From Palsa-504 sp963818225 (GTDB lineage: Bacteria; Actinomycetota; Actinomycetes; Streptosporangiales; Streptosporangiaceae): a stretch of DNA of 64,000 bases. Shown piece after piece: positions 44,923 to 52,555 of the stretch (positions within the stretch are counted from its first letter, which is position 1; every line of letters starts with the position of its first letter). The notes beneath the pieces are model-generated. The model was not told the DNA's origin. It did no database searches and saw only the letters and a list, made by a program, of their open reading frames with translations. Position numbers and translations under genes: made by a program. The stretch lies in contig CAWFRO010000006.1 in NCBI GenBank assembly GCA_963818225.1, positions 124,001-188,000 on the forward strand. Reading direction: 5' to 3'.

Positions 44923-45700
44923 TCACCCCAGTTCCCGCCGCCGGGCGATCACGTGCAGCAAGGCGGCCACCCGGCGGTAGGGATCGGTGCGCCCGGCTTG
45001 CTCCTCACAGGCCAGCATGGCCGCGGCGTCCGGCGGCGCCTCGGCGTCGCCCGGGGCCGTGTCGGTGAACACCCGCACGCCGTACCAGCGCGGTGACGTC
45101 AAGCCCATGGCCCGCCAGCCGGGCGGTCAGGTCGTCCAGCCGGTCGGCCCGGGCGGTGACCCCGATCCGGTTCGCGTACGTGACGGACCCGAAGGCCGCC
45201 GCACACGCCGCCCAGTCGCCGCGCAGCCCCGGCCGCATGGCCAGCGCGTCGCCGTTGCGGACCAGCAGCGACACCATCCCGCCCGGCGCGGTCAGCCCCG
45301 CGATGTCGCGCAGGACCGGCTCGGGATCCGCCTCGTACATCAGCACCCCGTGGCACAGCACGGCTCCGGCGGGTGAAACGCGGGGCCGTTCGGCCCAATC
45401 CTGGATCAGTCCGTGCTCGACTCGCACCCGGGCGCGGACCTCGGCCGGCTCGGCGGACAGGTCGCGTTCGAAGCGGGCCAGCAGGTCAGCTGACGCGTCC
45501 ACCCCGGTCACCTCGTAGCCGCGCCGGGCCAGCCGCAGAGCCTGCGTCCCCTGACCGCAGCCAAGATCGATGACCCGAACGGGCGGTGGTGCCAGCTCCT
45601 GTGCCAGCTGGCGGGCCACGACCTCCTGGCGCACTACGTCCCTCAGCTTTCCCAGCCGGGCCTGCCAGCGCCCCTCATGCCCGCTGAACGCGCTGCTCAC
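44923..45700 (-). CDS. Class I SAM-dependent methyltransferase, frameshift near the C-terminus
   Basis: GTG 45700 overlaps the GNAT stop (GTGA), so translation is coupled. SAM motif I is VRVIDLGCGQGTQALRLARR (~43-62), followed by VTGVDASADLLARFERDL, GAVLCHGVLMYEADP and LLVRNGDALAMRPGLRGDW, a CmoA/SmtA-like pattern. After RLAGHGLDVT the frame drifts, while the next frame gives the expected SPRWYGVRVFTDTA and a natural end ALLHVIARRRELG at 44923. One extra base at ~45090-45105 is needed. The SAM domain itself is intact. Confidence 0.72.
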
Positions 45701-46224
45701 TGCGCCACGCCCAGTTCCCGCTGCATCAGCACGGTGTCGATCCACCGCCCGTGCTTGCGCCCGACCTGGTGCAACCGGCCCGCGGGCTCGAACCCGAGGC
45801 GGCGGTGCAGCGCGACCGACGCGTCCTCCCCGGTGTCGGCGATCACCGCGATGACCTGCCGGACGCCGGCCTGCTCGCACCCGTCGAGCAGCGCGGTGAG
45901 CAGCGCGCGGCCCAGGCCGCGGCCGGTCTGCCCGGGGGAGATGTACACGCTGTCCTCGACGGTGTGGCGGTAGGCCGGCCTGGGTCGCCACGGGCTGGCG
46001 TAGGCGTACCCGAGGACGGTGCCGTCCTGCTCGGCCACCAGGAACGGCAGGTTCCGGCCGGCCAGATCATCCAGCCTCCGCCGCCAGTCCGTGGCCGCGG
46101 GCGGGACCACCTCGAACGTCACCACGGTGTCCGTTACGTAGTGCGCGTAGATGGCGGCGACCGGCTCGAGGTCCGCCGGGACCGCCGGGCGGACCATGAC
46201 GCCTCCCGGGCCGGCGCTCATCAT
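45697..46224 (-). CDS. GNAT acetyltransferase of the phosphinothricin acetyltransferase group
   Basis: 175 residues. VRPAVPADLEPVAAIYAHYV, DTVVTFEVVPPAATDWRRRL, LGYAYASPWRPRPAYRHTVE, then the acetyl-CoA site VYISPGQTGRGLGRALLTAL and LGFEPAGRLHQVGRKHGRWI give the Pat/Bar group profile. Natural substrates are often amino acids such as methionine sulfoximine-like compounds; resistance is not implied. ATG 46224 overlaps the stop of the small upstream ORF and its own stop overlaps the methyltransferase start. Confidence 0.88.
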   Translation of the reverse strand: MMSAGPGGVMVRPAVPADLEPVAAIYAHYVTDTVVTFEVVPPAATDWRRRLDDLAGRNLPFLVAEQDGTVLGYAYASPWRPRPAYRHTVEDSVYISPGQTGRGLGRALLTALLDGCEQAGVRQVIAVIADTGEDASVALHRRLGFEPAGRLHQVGRKHGRWIDTVLMQRELGVAQ

Positions 46225-46370
46225 GCGGGCGAGGATCGGATCGCGTCGCGGACCTTCGCCAGCAGCGCCTCGCCGCCCAGCAGGCGGCCGAGCAGGTGGC
46301 CGGACGAGCGGTTCTCGGACATGATCACGACCATGTGATCGAGGGCGCTGCTCCGGTCAGGTCGCGGCAT
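46221..46370 (-). CDS. Small ORF resembling the N-terminus of a phosphoesterase, possibly a relic
   Basis: 49 residues from ATG 46370. DHMVVIMSENRSSGHLLGRL is close to the start of phosphocholine phospholipase/acid phosphatase-type enzymes (VVxMxENRSFDHxLG), where Asn is a metal ligand. Instead of the ~400-residue enzyme it ends after another ~20 residues. Its TGA overlaps the next ATG (ATGA at 46221-46224), which suggests it is still translated as the first cistron of the operon. The 237 bp between it and the divergent ankyrin gene show no clear element. Confidence 0.4.
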   Translation of the reverse strand: MPRPDRSSALDHMVVIMSENRSSGHLLGRLLGGEALLAKVRDAIRSSPA

Positions 46371-46607
46371 GACATGACCATACCCACGCCCAGCCCTATG
46401 GCCCTGGACCGCATGGCCCCGGACCGATCCCGCGGCGAGTTCGCCGCGCGGGTGACTTTCGGTCTGCTGATACCGTGACGGCAGGCGCGAGAGGGCGCCT
46501 CCGGATCCGCGGGCAGGACGTAGTCCACCTCTGTACGCGAGGTAGCAGCTCACGGCGATCTCCCTGGTCGGCCCGCCGCGCGGATCGCAGGCCGTGAAGG
46601 AGACGTC

Positions 46608-48152
46608 ATGGTCGATCTTCCGGCCCGTCCCAGCCTGGACCACCTGCGCCGCGAGGCCCGCGACCTGCTGCGCGCCGCCCAGGCGGGCGACCCCGCGGCC
46701 GCGGGCCGCATCCGGGCGGTTTCCGCCGCGCAGACCCTGGCCAGCGCGCAGCTGGCCCTGGCCCGCGAATACGGCTTCGCGAGCTGGGCCCGGCTCAAGG
46801 CCGAGGTCGAGGCCCGCACCACGGACCTGGCCCGGCAGGCCGAGGTGTTCTGCGAGGCCAGCATCCGCGATGGGACAGGTCGCGCGGCCCGGATGCTGGC
46901 CGCCCGCCCGGAGCTGGCCGGTTACAACCTCGCCACCGCGGTGATCCTCGGCGACGCTGCCCGGGTCCGCGCCGAGCTCGCCCGGGACCCCGGCCTGGCC
47001 ACCCGCGTCGACGCCCGGTCCGGCTGGACGGCGCTGCACGCGGCCTGCGCCTCGCGGTGGCACGTCCTCGACCCGGCCCGGTCCGGCGGCCTGCTGGCCG
47101 TGGCGCGGCTGCTGCTGGACGCCGGAGCCGACCCGGGCGGCCGCGCCCCCGGACGGCCCGGCCGCGGCGGCGGCTGGACGCCGCTGCGCTGCGCGGTGGC
47201 CGGCGCGGCTAACCCGCAGATCGTCGGGCTGCTGCTGGAGCGTGGCGCCGTCCCGGACGACGACGACCTGTACCTGGCCGGGTTCGGCGACGACGACCAC
47301 CAGAGCCTCCGGCTGCTGCTGCGCCACGCCGTCGACGTCGCTGGCCTCGTCGAGCGGGCGCTCGCCGCGCCGGTCAGCCTCGGCGACACCGAGGGGGTGC
47401 GGCTGCTGCTGGAGGCCGGGGCCGATCCCCGCCGCTACGCCGACGACGCCGAGCCAGTTTCCGCCGCCTACGAAGCCGTCCGGTGCGGCGGCCCGGACGA
47501 ACTGCTCGACCTGTTGCTGTCCCACGGCGCCGACCCGGGCCGACCCGGCCGCGACGGGCGCTCGCCCTATGCCCTGGCCATCGCCATGGGCCGCGTAGAC
47601 CTGGCCGAGGTGCTGCGCCGTCACGGCGCCGCCGACGACGCCACCGACGCCGACCGGTTCCTAGCCGCCTGCCAGCGCGCCGACCGGGCCGCCGCGGCGG
47701 CCCAGCTGGCTCGCGACCCCGGCTTGCCCGGCGGGCTTGGCGAGGACCAGCAGGCGGCGGCGATGATCCTGGCCGCCGAGTCGGGCCACGCGGCGGCCCT
47801 GACCATGATGCTTGACCTGGGCTTTCCCGTCGACGCCCGGGCCGGGGACGACGGCGGCACGGCCCTGCACGCCGCAGCCTACGCGGGCAGCGCGGAAGCC
47901 GTCCGGCTGCTGCTGGCCCGAGGTGCTGACCTAGAGGCCCGCGACGCGACCTGGGATAGCACCCCGCTGGACTGGGCCTGCGTCGGCAGCGGAGAACGGC
48001 CGACCGACAACCCCCGCCCCGACTGGCTCGCCACTGCGGCCGCCCTGCTCGAGGCCGGGGCCTCCACCGAGGGCATCACGCTCGCGCCCGATGACCCCAA
48101 GCCTCCCAGTCCCGAAGTCGCGGCCCTGCTGCGCGCCGTCACGGCCGGGTGA
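46608..48152 (+). CDS. Ankyrin-repeat protein
   Basis: 514 residues. N-terminal helical segment SLDHLRREARDLLRAAQAGD with AREYGFASWARLKAEVEA, an arrangement common in bacterial ankyrin proteins. About eight ankyrin units follow, for example GWTALHAACASR, LLAVARLLLDAGADPGG, GGWTPLRCAVAG, DTEGVRLLLEAGADPRR, GGTALHAAAYAGSAEAVRLL and STPLDWACVGSG. Binds unknown partners in the cytoplasm. ATG 46608 follows AAGGAGACGTC. Confidence 0.9.
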   Translation: MVDLPARPSLDHLRREARDLLRAAQAGDPAAAGRIRAVSAAQTLASAQLALAREYGFASWARLKAEVEARTTDLARQAEVFCEASIRDGTGRAARMLAARPELAGYNLATAVILGDAARVRAELARDPGLATRVDARSGWTALHAACASRWHVLDPARSGGLLAVARLLLDAGADPGGRAPGRPGRGGGWTPLRCAVAGAANPQIVGLLLERGAVPDDDDLYLAGFGDDDHQSLRLLLRHAVDVAGLVERALAAPVSLGDTEGVRLLLEAGADPRRYADDAEPVSAAYEAVRCGGPDELLDLLLSHGADPGRPGRDGRSPYALAIAMGRVDLAEVLRRHGAADDATDADRFLAACQRADRAAAAAQLARDPGLPGGLGEDQQAAAMILAAESGHAAALTMMLDLGFPVDARAGDDGGTALHAAAYAGSAEAVRLLLARGADLEARDATWDSTPLDWACVGSGERPTDNPRPDWLATAAALLEAGASTEGITLAPDDPKPPSPEVAALLRAVTAG

Positions 48153-48235
48153 GTCATGCCTGCGCACGTTCGCGCCCGCCCGCCAGTCTCGCGCCCGCCC
48201 GCCAGTCTCGCGCCTGGATGTGGGGATAATGGTTC

Positions 48236-48490
48236 ATGACTGCCGAGACGATCCGCGATCTGCTCGAGCCGCTGGTTGGTAGGTCCGGGTCGATCTTCCT
48301 GGTCGTGGCCAGGACTGGCCCGATCGGGTTTGCCACGGGCGAGAACAAGAAACTGACCGGCGTCGAGATCCGCCCGGACGGCCTGATCCGCCTCGAACGC
48401 GAGCGCGGGTGGGCGGTGATCGATCCCAGCGAGGTCATGGCCGTGGTGTGGAACGGCGAGGCGGAAAGCTCGCCCGGCCAGTTCTTGTAA
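48236..48490 (+). CDS. Small protein of unknown function
   Basis: 84 residues: MTAETIRDLLEPLVGRSGSI, FLVVARTGPIGFATGENKKL, GLIRLERERGWAVIDPSEVM, then AVVWNGEAESSPGQFL. Mixed alpha/beta, no membrane segment, family not recognised. The codon pattern is normal for the genome. A 19-bp direct repeat (GCGCCCGCCCGCCAGTCTC, twice) lies just upstream at about 48174-48211. Confidence 0.6.
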   Translation: MTAETIRDLLEPLVGRSGSIFLVVARTGPIGFATGENKKLTGVEIRPDGLIRLERERGWAVIDPSEVMAVVWNGEAESSPGQFL

Positions 48491-48594
48491 AGCGGCTCCC
48501 GTCCCGCCGAGTTGCGTGGTGGTCAACCCCGGCACGTTAGCGTGGCTAAAGTTATCCGTTGTCAGGATTTGGCGGACGGCGGAAGGCAGAGCCA

Positions 48595-49395
48595 ATGGCG
48601 GCACTGGACGGGAAGGTAGCCATCGTCACCGGCGCGAGCCGGGGCATCGGGGAGTACATCGCGCGGGCGCTGGCGGGCGCCGGGGCGGCGGTGGTGGTCG
48701 CGGCGCGCAGCACCGAGGTAACCGACAAGCGGCTGCCTGGCACCATCTACACCGTGGCCGAGCACATCCGGGAGCGAGGCGGGCGTGCGCTGCCAATACG
48801 GCTCGACGTCCGGGATGCCGCCAGCATCACCGACTGCGTCCAGCAGACCGTGGCCGAGTTCGGGCGGATCGACATCGTGGTCAACAACGCCGCGATCCTC
48901 ATCCCGGGCACGATCGAGAGCGTCCAGCCCCGGCACCTGGACCTCATTTGGCAGATCGACCTGCGCGGGCCGCTGCTGCTCATCCGCGAGGCTCTGCCGC
49001 ACCTGCGGGCGGCCGGCTCCGGCCACATCATCAATGTCTCCTCCGGCGCAGCGATCTTCCCGGGGCCAGGCCCGTACCAGGAGACCGGCACGGGCGGGGC
49101 GTTCTACGGCATGGTCAAGGCCGGCCTGGAGCACTACACGCAGAGCCTGGCCATGGAACTGCAGGCCGCGAACATCGCGGTGAACGTACTGTCGGTGCAG
49201 GAAGTCGTCCACACGCCAGGCAACGTCTGGGCCCAGAACGACCCCGAGAACCCGAACCTGGACTTCCAGCCGGCCGGCCACCTAGCCGCGATCGCCCTAT
49301 GGATGTGCGAGCAGCCACCCGCCAAGTTCACCGGCAACATCGTGGCCGCCGAGAGCCTGTTCCGCGAAATGGGAATGGAGCCGCGCATCGACTGA
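48595..49395 (+). CDS. Short-chain dehydrogenase/reductase
   Basis: 266 residues. NAD(P) site VAIVTGASRGIGEYIARALA (~7-26), IDIVVNNAAILIPG, catalytic serine in HIINVSSGAAIF and the YxxxK pair YGMVK in GGAFYGMVKAGLEHYTQSLA. C-terminal KFTGNIVAAESLFREMGM is where other members carry the TG...DGG end. ATG 48595 has GGAAGG 8 nt upstream. Substrate unknown. Confidence 0.9.
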   Translation: MAALDGKVAIVTGASRGIGEYIARALAGAGAAVVVAARSTEVTDKRLPGTIYTVAEHIRERGGRALPIRLDVRDAASITDCVQQTVAEFGRIDIVVNNAAILIPGTIESVQPRHLDLIWQIDLRGPLLLIREALPHLRAAGSGHIINVSSGAAIFPGPGPYQETGTGGAFYGMVKAGLEHYTQSLAMELQAANIAVNVLSVQEVVHTPGNVWAQNDPENPNLDFQPAGHLAAIALWMCEQPPAKFTGNIVAAESLFREMGMEPRID

Positions 49396-49474
49396 CCAGC
49401 CGACCCTGCCAGCCGGCCTGCGGATGGTCGCCGCATGCTCAGGAATGTCCTGCCTCGCTGGTAGCTTGCCCGGC

Positions 49475-49852
49475 ATGACCGACGCGCATGAAGTGGTCGC
49501 GGCCTACTGGGCCGCGGCCGAGGCCCGGGACTGGCAGGCGTTCGGCGCACTGCTCTCCGACGCCGTGATCTACCGCGGCCCCCAGACCAGGGAGCAGGTC
49601 CGCGGCCGGGAAGCCTACGTCCGGTTCAATGTGGAGGGCTTCGCCTACGACTGGCACCTCACGGTGCAGCAGATCGTCGGCGAGGGCCAGCACGCCGCCA
49701 GCTGGGTCGAGTTCACCGGGCCAGAGGGCACCCAGCCTGGCCTGTGTTTTTTTGATCTCGGAGCCAACGGTCAGATCACCCGGATCACCGACTTCTGGCC
49801 CGACCCTTACGAGCTTCCCGCCACCCGTGCTCATCTGGTCGAGCGCTACTAG
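49475..49852 (+). CDS. SnoaL-like/NTF2-like fold protein
   Basis: 125 residues. MTDAHEVVAAYWAAAEARDW, QAFGALLSDAVIYRGPQTRE, REAYVRFNVEGFAYDWHLTV and ITRITDFWPDPYELPATRAH follow the cone-shaped alpha+beta NTF2 fold used by SnoaL cyclases, ketosteroid isomerases and many orphan proteins. Function unassigned. ATG 49475 gives the normal fold start. The stop codon lies in the loop and right arm of a perfect hairpin (49831-49867). Confidence 0.82.
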   Translation: MTDAHEVVAAYWAAAEARDWQAFGALLSDAVIYRGPQTREQVRGREAYVRFNVEGFAYDWHLTVQQIVGEGQHAASWVEFTGPEGTQPGLCFFDLGANGQITRITDFWPDPYELPATRAHLVERY

Positions 49853-49867
49853 CGCTCGACCAGATGA
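49831..49867. terminator. 17-bp perfect hairpin across the SnoaL-like stop codon
   Basis: TCATCTGGTCGAGCGCT (49831-49847), 3-base loop ACT, exact complement at 49851-49867. The TAG (49850-49852) starts in the loop, so the left arm is made of the last six codons. It separates this gene from the convergent HNH gene. No T-run. Confidence 0.7.
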
Positions 49868-49927
49868 TCCGCCGTGGACCGTGATGGGACATCCTTATTT
49901 TCGGAGCTCATCCGCGGGGCGGTGGGT

Positions 49928-51691
49928 CTAGGCGGGGTATTGCGTGGGTGTGGTGGTGTAGGTGCGGCCGGCGGGGGTGTGCCAGATCATGACACCTGGT
50001 TGGGGCTGTTCGAGGTGCCATCCTTCGGCTTGCTTACACCTGTGGTGATGACGGCATAGCGGCGCGAGGTCGCATTCGCAGGTGAGTCCGCCGTGATCCC
50101 AGGCGATGGTGTGGTCCAGGTCGCACTTGGCGGCGGGTCGGCCGCAGCCGGGTGCGGTGCAACGGGCGTTGCGGGCACCGACAATGTGCCGGAGTTTCCG
50201 GCTGGGCCGGTAGCCTGCCTCGGCGTGGTGGTGGTCGCAGCTGCCGCGGGTGATCGGGGTCATCCGGATGCGCATGCGAGTGATCCAGTCCTGCGGCCGG
50301 ATTCCGGGCGGCGGGTCTGGCCCGGGGTCGGGTCCGGGAGCAGCGCCTGGGCGTGGGTCAGGGCCGGGGGGCGCTGGGACGGGGCCGGGGGGCGGGTGCG
50401 TTCCGGGTGCGCAGCCGTGGGCGGCGGCGGTGCCGTCGGGGTGCAGCGCGGTGACGCACCACCGGGTGCGGGGGTCACGGGCGGCCGCGGCGGCCAGGTC
50501 CCGGGCGTCGGCGGCGTCGACGGTGCCGTACCCGCCGACCTCGGCTGGGGTGGCGGACTGGCCGGTCAGCGTGGACCACTGCACGGTGATGTTGACCAGC
50601 GCGGCCAGGCTGGCCCGGTATCCGCGCCGGGCTGGCCGCCGGAGCCGCTGCCGCCCGGGCCGCCGCCGTTTCCTTCTGGGCCGGTGTCCTGCGGGCCGCG
50701 CCGTGGCCGGCGTCCCAGCCGGGCCGGGGCCAGGCACGGGGAGGCAGGTGCGGCGTTCTTGCAGCAAATCCAGGTAGGCGCGGACGCGGAGTTCCTCCAG
50801 GGTGCCGGGGATCCCGGCGGCGCGCAGGTCCAGCGCCCGCTGCTCCACATGCTGCCACGACGCGAGCACCTCAGCCGACGGCAGTTCCCGGGCGATCATC
50901 CCGGCGTTCCCGGACGGCTCCCGGAACGGCTGCACGTGCGCGTTGCGCCGCCCGGCTTCCTTCCGCCGCGCCGCCGCCTCAGGATCCAGGTCCAGGACCA
51001 TCCGGTGCGCCGCCGAGCGCAGCTTCCCGAACGTCAGCGACCCCGCCACCCCCGCCAGCGCCGCATCCACCCTGGCAACGTCCTCCGCGGACAGGATCTG
51101 GGTCTCCTCCTCGATGATCCGCAAGTGCACCGGATGCAGCAGGCCCGCGCCCAGCGCGGCCAGGCACCGCGGCAACCGCGCCGCCACCGCCGTGGCGTAG
51201 TCCAGCAGCACCGCCGCGGACCGGGACGTCAGGTGCAGCTCACACGCCAGCTGATCAGCGGCGAATTCCGCCCCGGCGACCTCACGGCCGTACCGGGCGG
51301 CGAACTCCGCGACCGCGGTCAGCGTGTACCACGCGGCCCGGGATTCCAGCCGCCGGACCGCGGCGATGACCCCGACCAGCTGGTCATCGGACAGCGTGCC
51401 CACCCCGGCCCCGTCCGGGCCGGTGACCGCGTCGATGATGGTGGCCAGCAGCGGGTCCGGCGGCATCTCCGCGGCCGGCCCGGACTGCGCGAACCGGTCC
51501 GCGTCAAACGACCCGGCCGGCACGGACAAGAACAGGCCCTGCGTCCCGGCGTCCGGGTAGACGGCGCCGGGCTGGCCGATACCAGGAAGGTCGGGTTCTG
51601 GCCATTCTGGCGGCGGGTAGTCGTCGGGTTCCTGGCCGCCGTCAGGGTCGCCGCTGTCGTCGGGTGGGTTGGTGGATGGGTCCGGGAGCAT
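49928..51691 (-). CDS. HNH endonuclease of the 13E12 repeat (DUF222) family
   Basis: About 587 residues. The DUF222 region spans ~30-300 (LSDDQLVGVIAAVRRLESRA, TSRSAAVLLDYATAVAARLP, LLHPVHLRIIEEETQILS). The C-terminal HNH has CDLDHTIAWDHGGLTCECDL and APLCRHHHRCKQAEGW. A central stretch is very arginine-rich (HRPRRKRRRPGRQRLRRPAR, about 50640-50700); the next frame reads a Gly-rich linker typical of the family (GNGGGPGGSGSGGQPG), so two compensating frameshifts are possible. ATG 51691 (MLPDPS) has GGAG upstream; ATG 51751 is an alternative. Such genes are multicopy and mobile-like in actinobacteria. Confidence 0.85.
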   Translation of the reverse strand: MLPDPSTNPPDDSGDPDGGQEPDDYPPPEWPEPDLPGIGQPGAVYPDAGTQGLFLSVPAGSFDADRFAQSGPAAEMPPDPLLATIIDAVTGPDGAGVGTLSDDQLVGVIAAVRRLESRAAWYTLTAVAEFAARYGREVAGAEFAADQLACELHLTSRSAAVLLDYATAVAARLPRCLAALGAGLLHPVHLRIIEEETQILSAEDVARVDAALAGVAGSLTFGKLRSAAHRMVLDLDPEAAARRKEAGRRNAHVQPFREPSGNAGMIARELPSAEVLASWQHVEQRALDLRAAGIPGTLEELRVRAYLDLLQERRTCLPVPGPGPAGTPATARPAGHRPRRKRRRPGRQRLRRPARRGYRASLAALVNITVQWSTLTGQSATPAEVGGYGTVDAADARDLAAAAARDPRTRWCVTALHPDGTAAAHGCAPGTHPPPGPVPAPPGPDPRPGAAPGPDPGPDPPPGIRPQDWITRMRIRMTPITRGSCDHHHAEAGYRPSRKLRHIVGARNARCTAPGCGRPAAKCDLDHTIAWDHGGLTCECDLAPLCRHHHRCKQAEGWHLEQPQPGVMIWHTPAGRTYTTTPTQYPA

Positions 51692-51861
51692 GTGCCACGC
51701 TCCGTTCGGAAGGAAAGAGCTGGAATCACCCCGTCGCCATAATTTTATCATGATGATGCTGTAGAAAGCCGTATTTACGAACCCGTTTTTGAAGAGTTAT
51801 TAACCTCGTGCCGAGAGTGTGGTGGGTGCGTATGACACTCGGCGCGGAGCTGTACAGGTCT

Positions 51862-51999
51862 GGGCGCACGGTCGAATGGCACGTGCGCAGGGCTGTTCAC
51901 CAAACGCGGCATCAGCTCCCGTGAAGCGCTGCTGAGCGGGTACGGCCGTTCACCGGCGAGATCCTGCACATCGACGGCGGCCAGATCGCCGGCCACTGA
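51862..51999 (+). pseudogene. Relic: LuxR C-terminal helix-turn-helix fused to an SDR C-terminus
   Basis: Plus-strand fragments in shifting frames: RTVEWHVRR, then LFTKRGISSREALLS (a LuxR recognition helix), then FTGEILHIDGGQIAGH and TGA at 51997-51999, which is the end of a short-chain dehydrogenase. No start or full domain remains. Part of a gene graveyard between 51.75 and 52.5 kb that otherwise shows no intact gene. Confidence 0.5.
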
Positions 52000-52022
52000 T
52001 CCGGGCCGAGTGAGGTGACCGT

Positions 52023-52214
52023 TCACGCACCCCCCTGTCCCAGGTACCCCAGCGCTCCTTGCAGGTCCCGGCGCGAGCTGACCCCGAGCTTCGTGAACAC
52101 CTTGCGCAGATGCCATTCGACCGTGCGCGCGGACAGGAATGTCAACCCTCCATAGCCATGTTCTTCTGGTTCCTTCACCGCCGAGTGGATAGCCGCTCTC
52201 AGAATGGCCGCCAA
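52023..52214 (-). pseudogene. Relic of a LuxR-family regulator C-terminus
   Basis: 63-codon open frame containing LSARTVEWHLRKVFTKLGVS and SRRDLQGALGYLGQGGA, the DNA-binding end of a large LuxR regulator. The preceding ~25 residues do not look like the rest of such a protein. It shares the same motif as the opposite-strand relic at 51862, so the two may derive from related genes. Confidence 0.5.
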
Positions 52215-52400
52215 AAATTTCCCATCGGCTAATTAGTGATGGGGGACAGCCAGGAGTCAATGCTAGAAAACTAAGGTTGGCCATGGCTCAGATGTGATGC
52301 GGAATGCCGAATGCGCTTCCTGTGCATAACCAGTCACATCATGTGACCGCATCTCGGCCAAGCCGCGTCGCGCGGCGGTCTACCGAGGGGCGGATCAGCG

Positions 52401-52508
52401 AAAACTACCTTGGACACCTACGGTCACCTGTGGCCGGACGTGGATGAGTCCACGACGGCAGTCGTTGACGCCGTCGTGGACCCGAATTTCCGGGATGCCG
52501 CGGACTGA
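52401..52508 (+). pseudogene. Relic of a tyrosine recombinase (phage-type integrase) C-terminus
   Basis: Thirty-five codons ending at TGA 52506-52508: KTTLDTYGHLWPDVDESTTA, then VVDAVVDPNFRDAAD. TLDTYGHLWPD is the conserved end of actinobacterial integrases and contains the catalytic tyrosine. Nothing of the rest of the gene remains upstream (52215-52400 has no coding signal). It lies 48 bp from the end of glnA, suggesting a decayed integrative element. Confidence 0.65.
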
Positions 52509-52555
52509 GGGGGGCGCGCCGCGACGCGCCCCCTCAGCCCACGGCCCGGGAAGGG

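Noticed and set aside
46371..47624. Minus-strand ORF extending the small phosphoesterase-like ORF upstream
   Set aside because: This part is antisense to the ankyrin gene; only the last 49 codons before 46221 show a recognisable motif.
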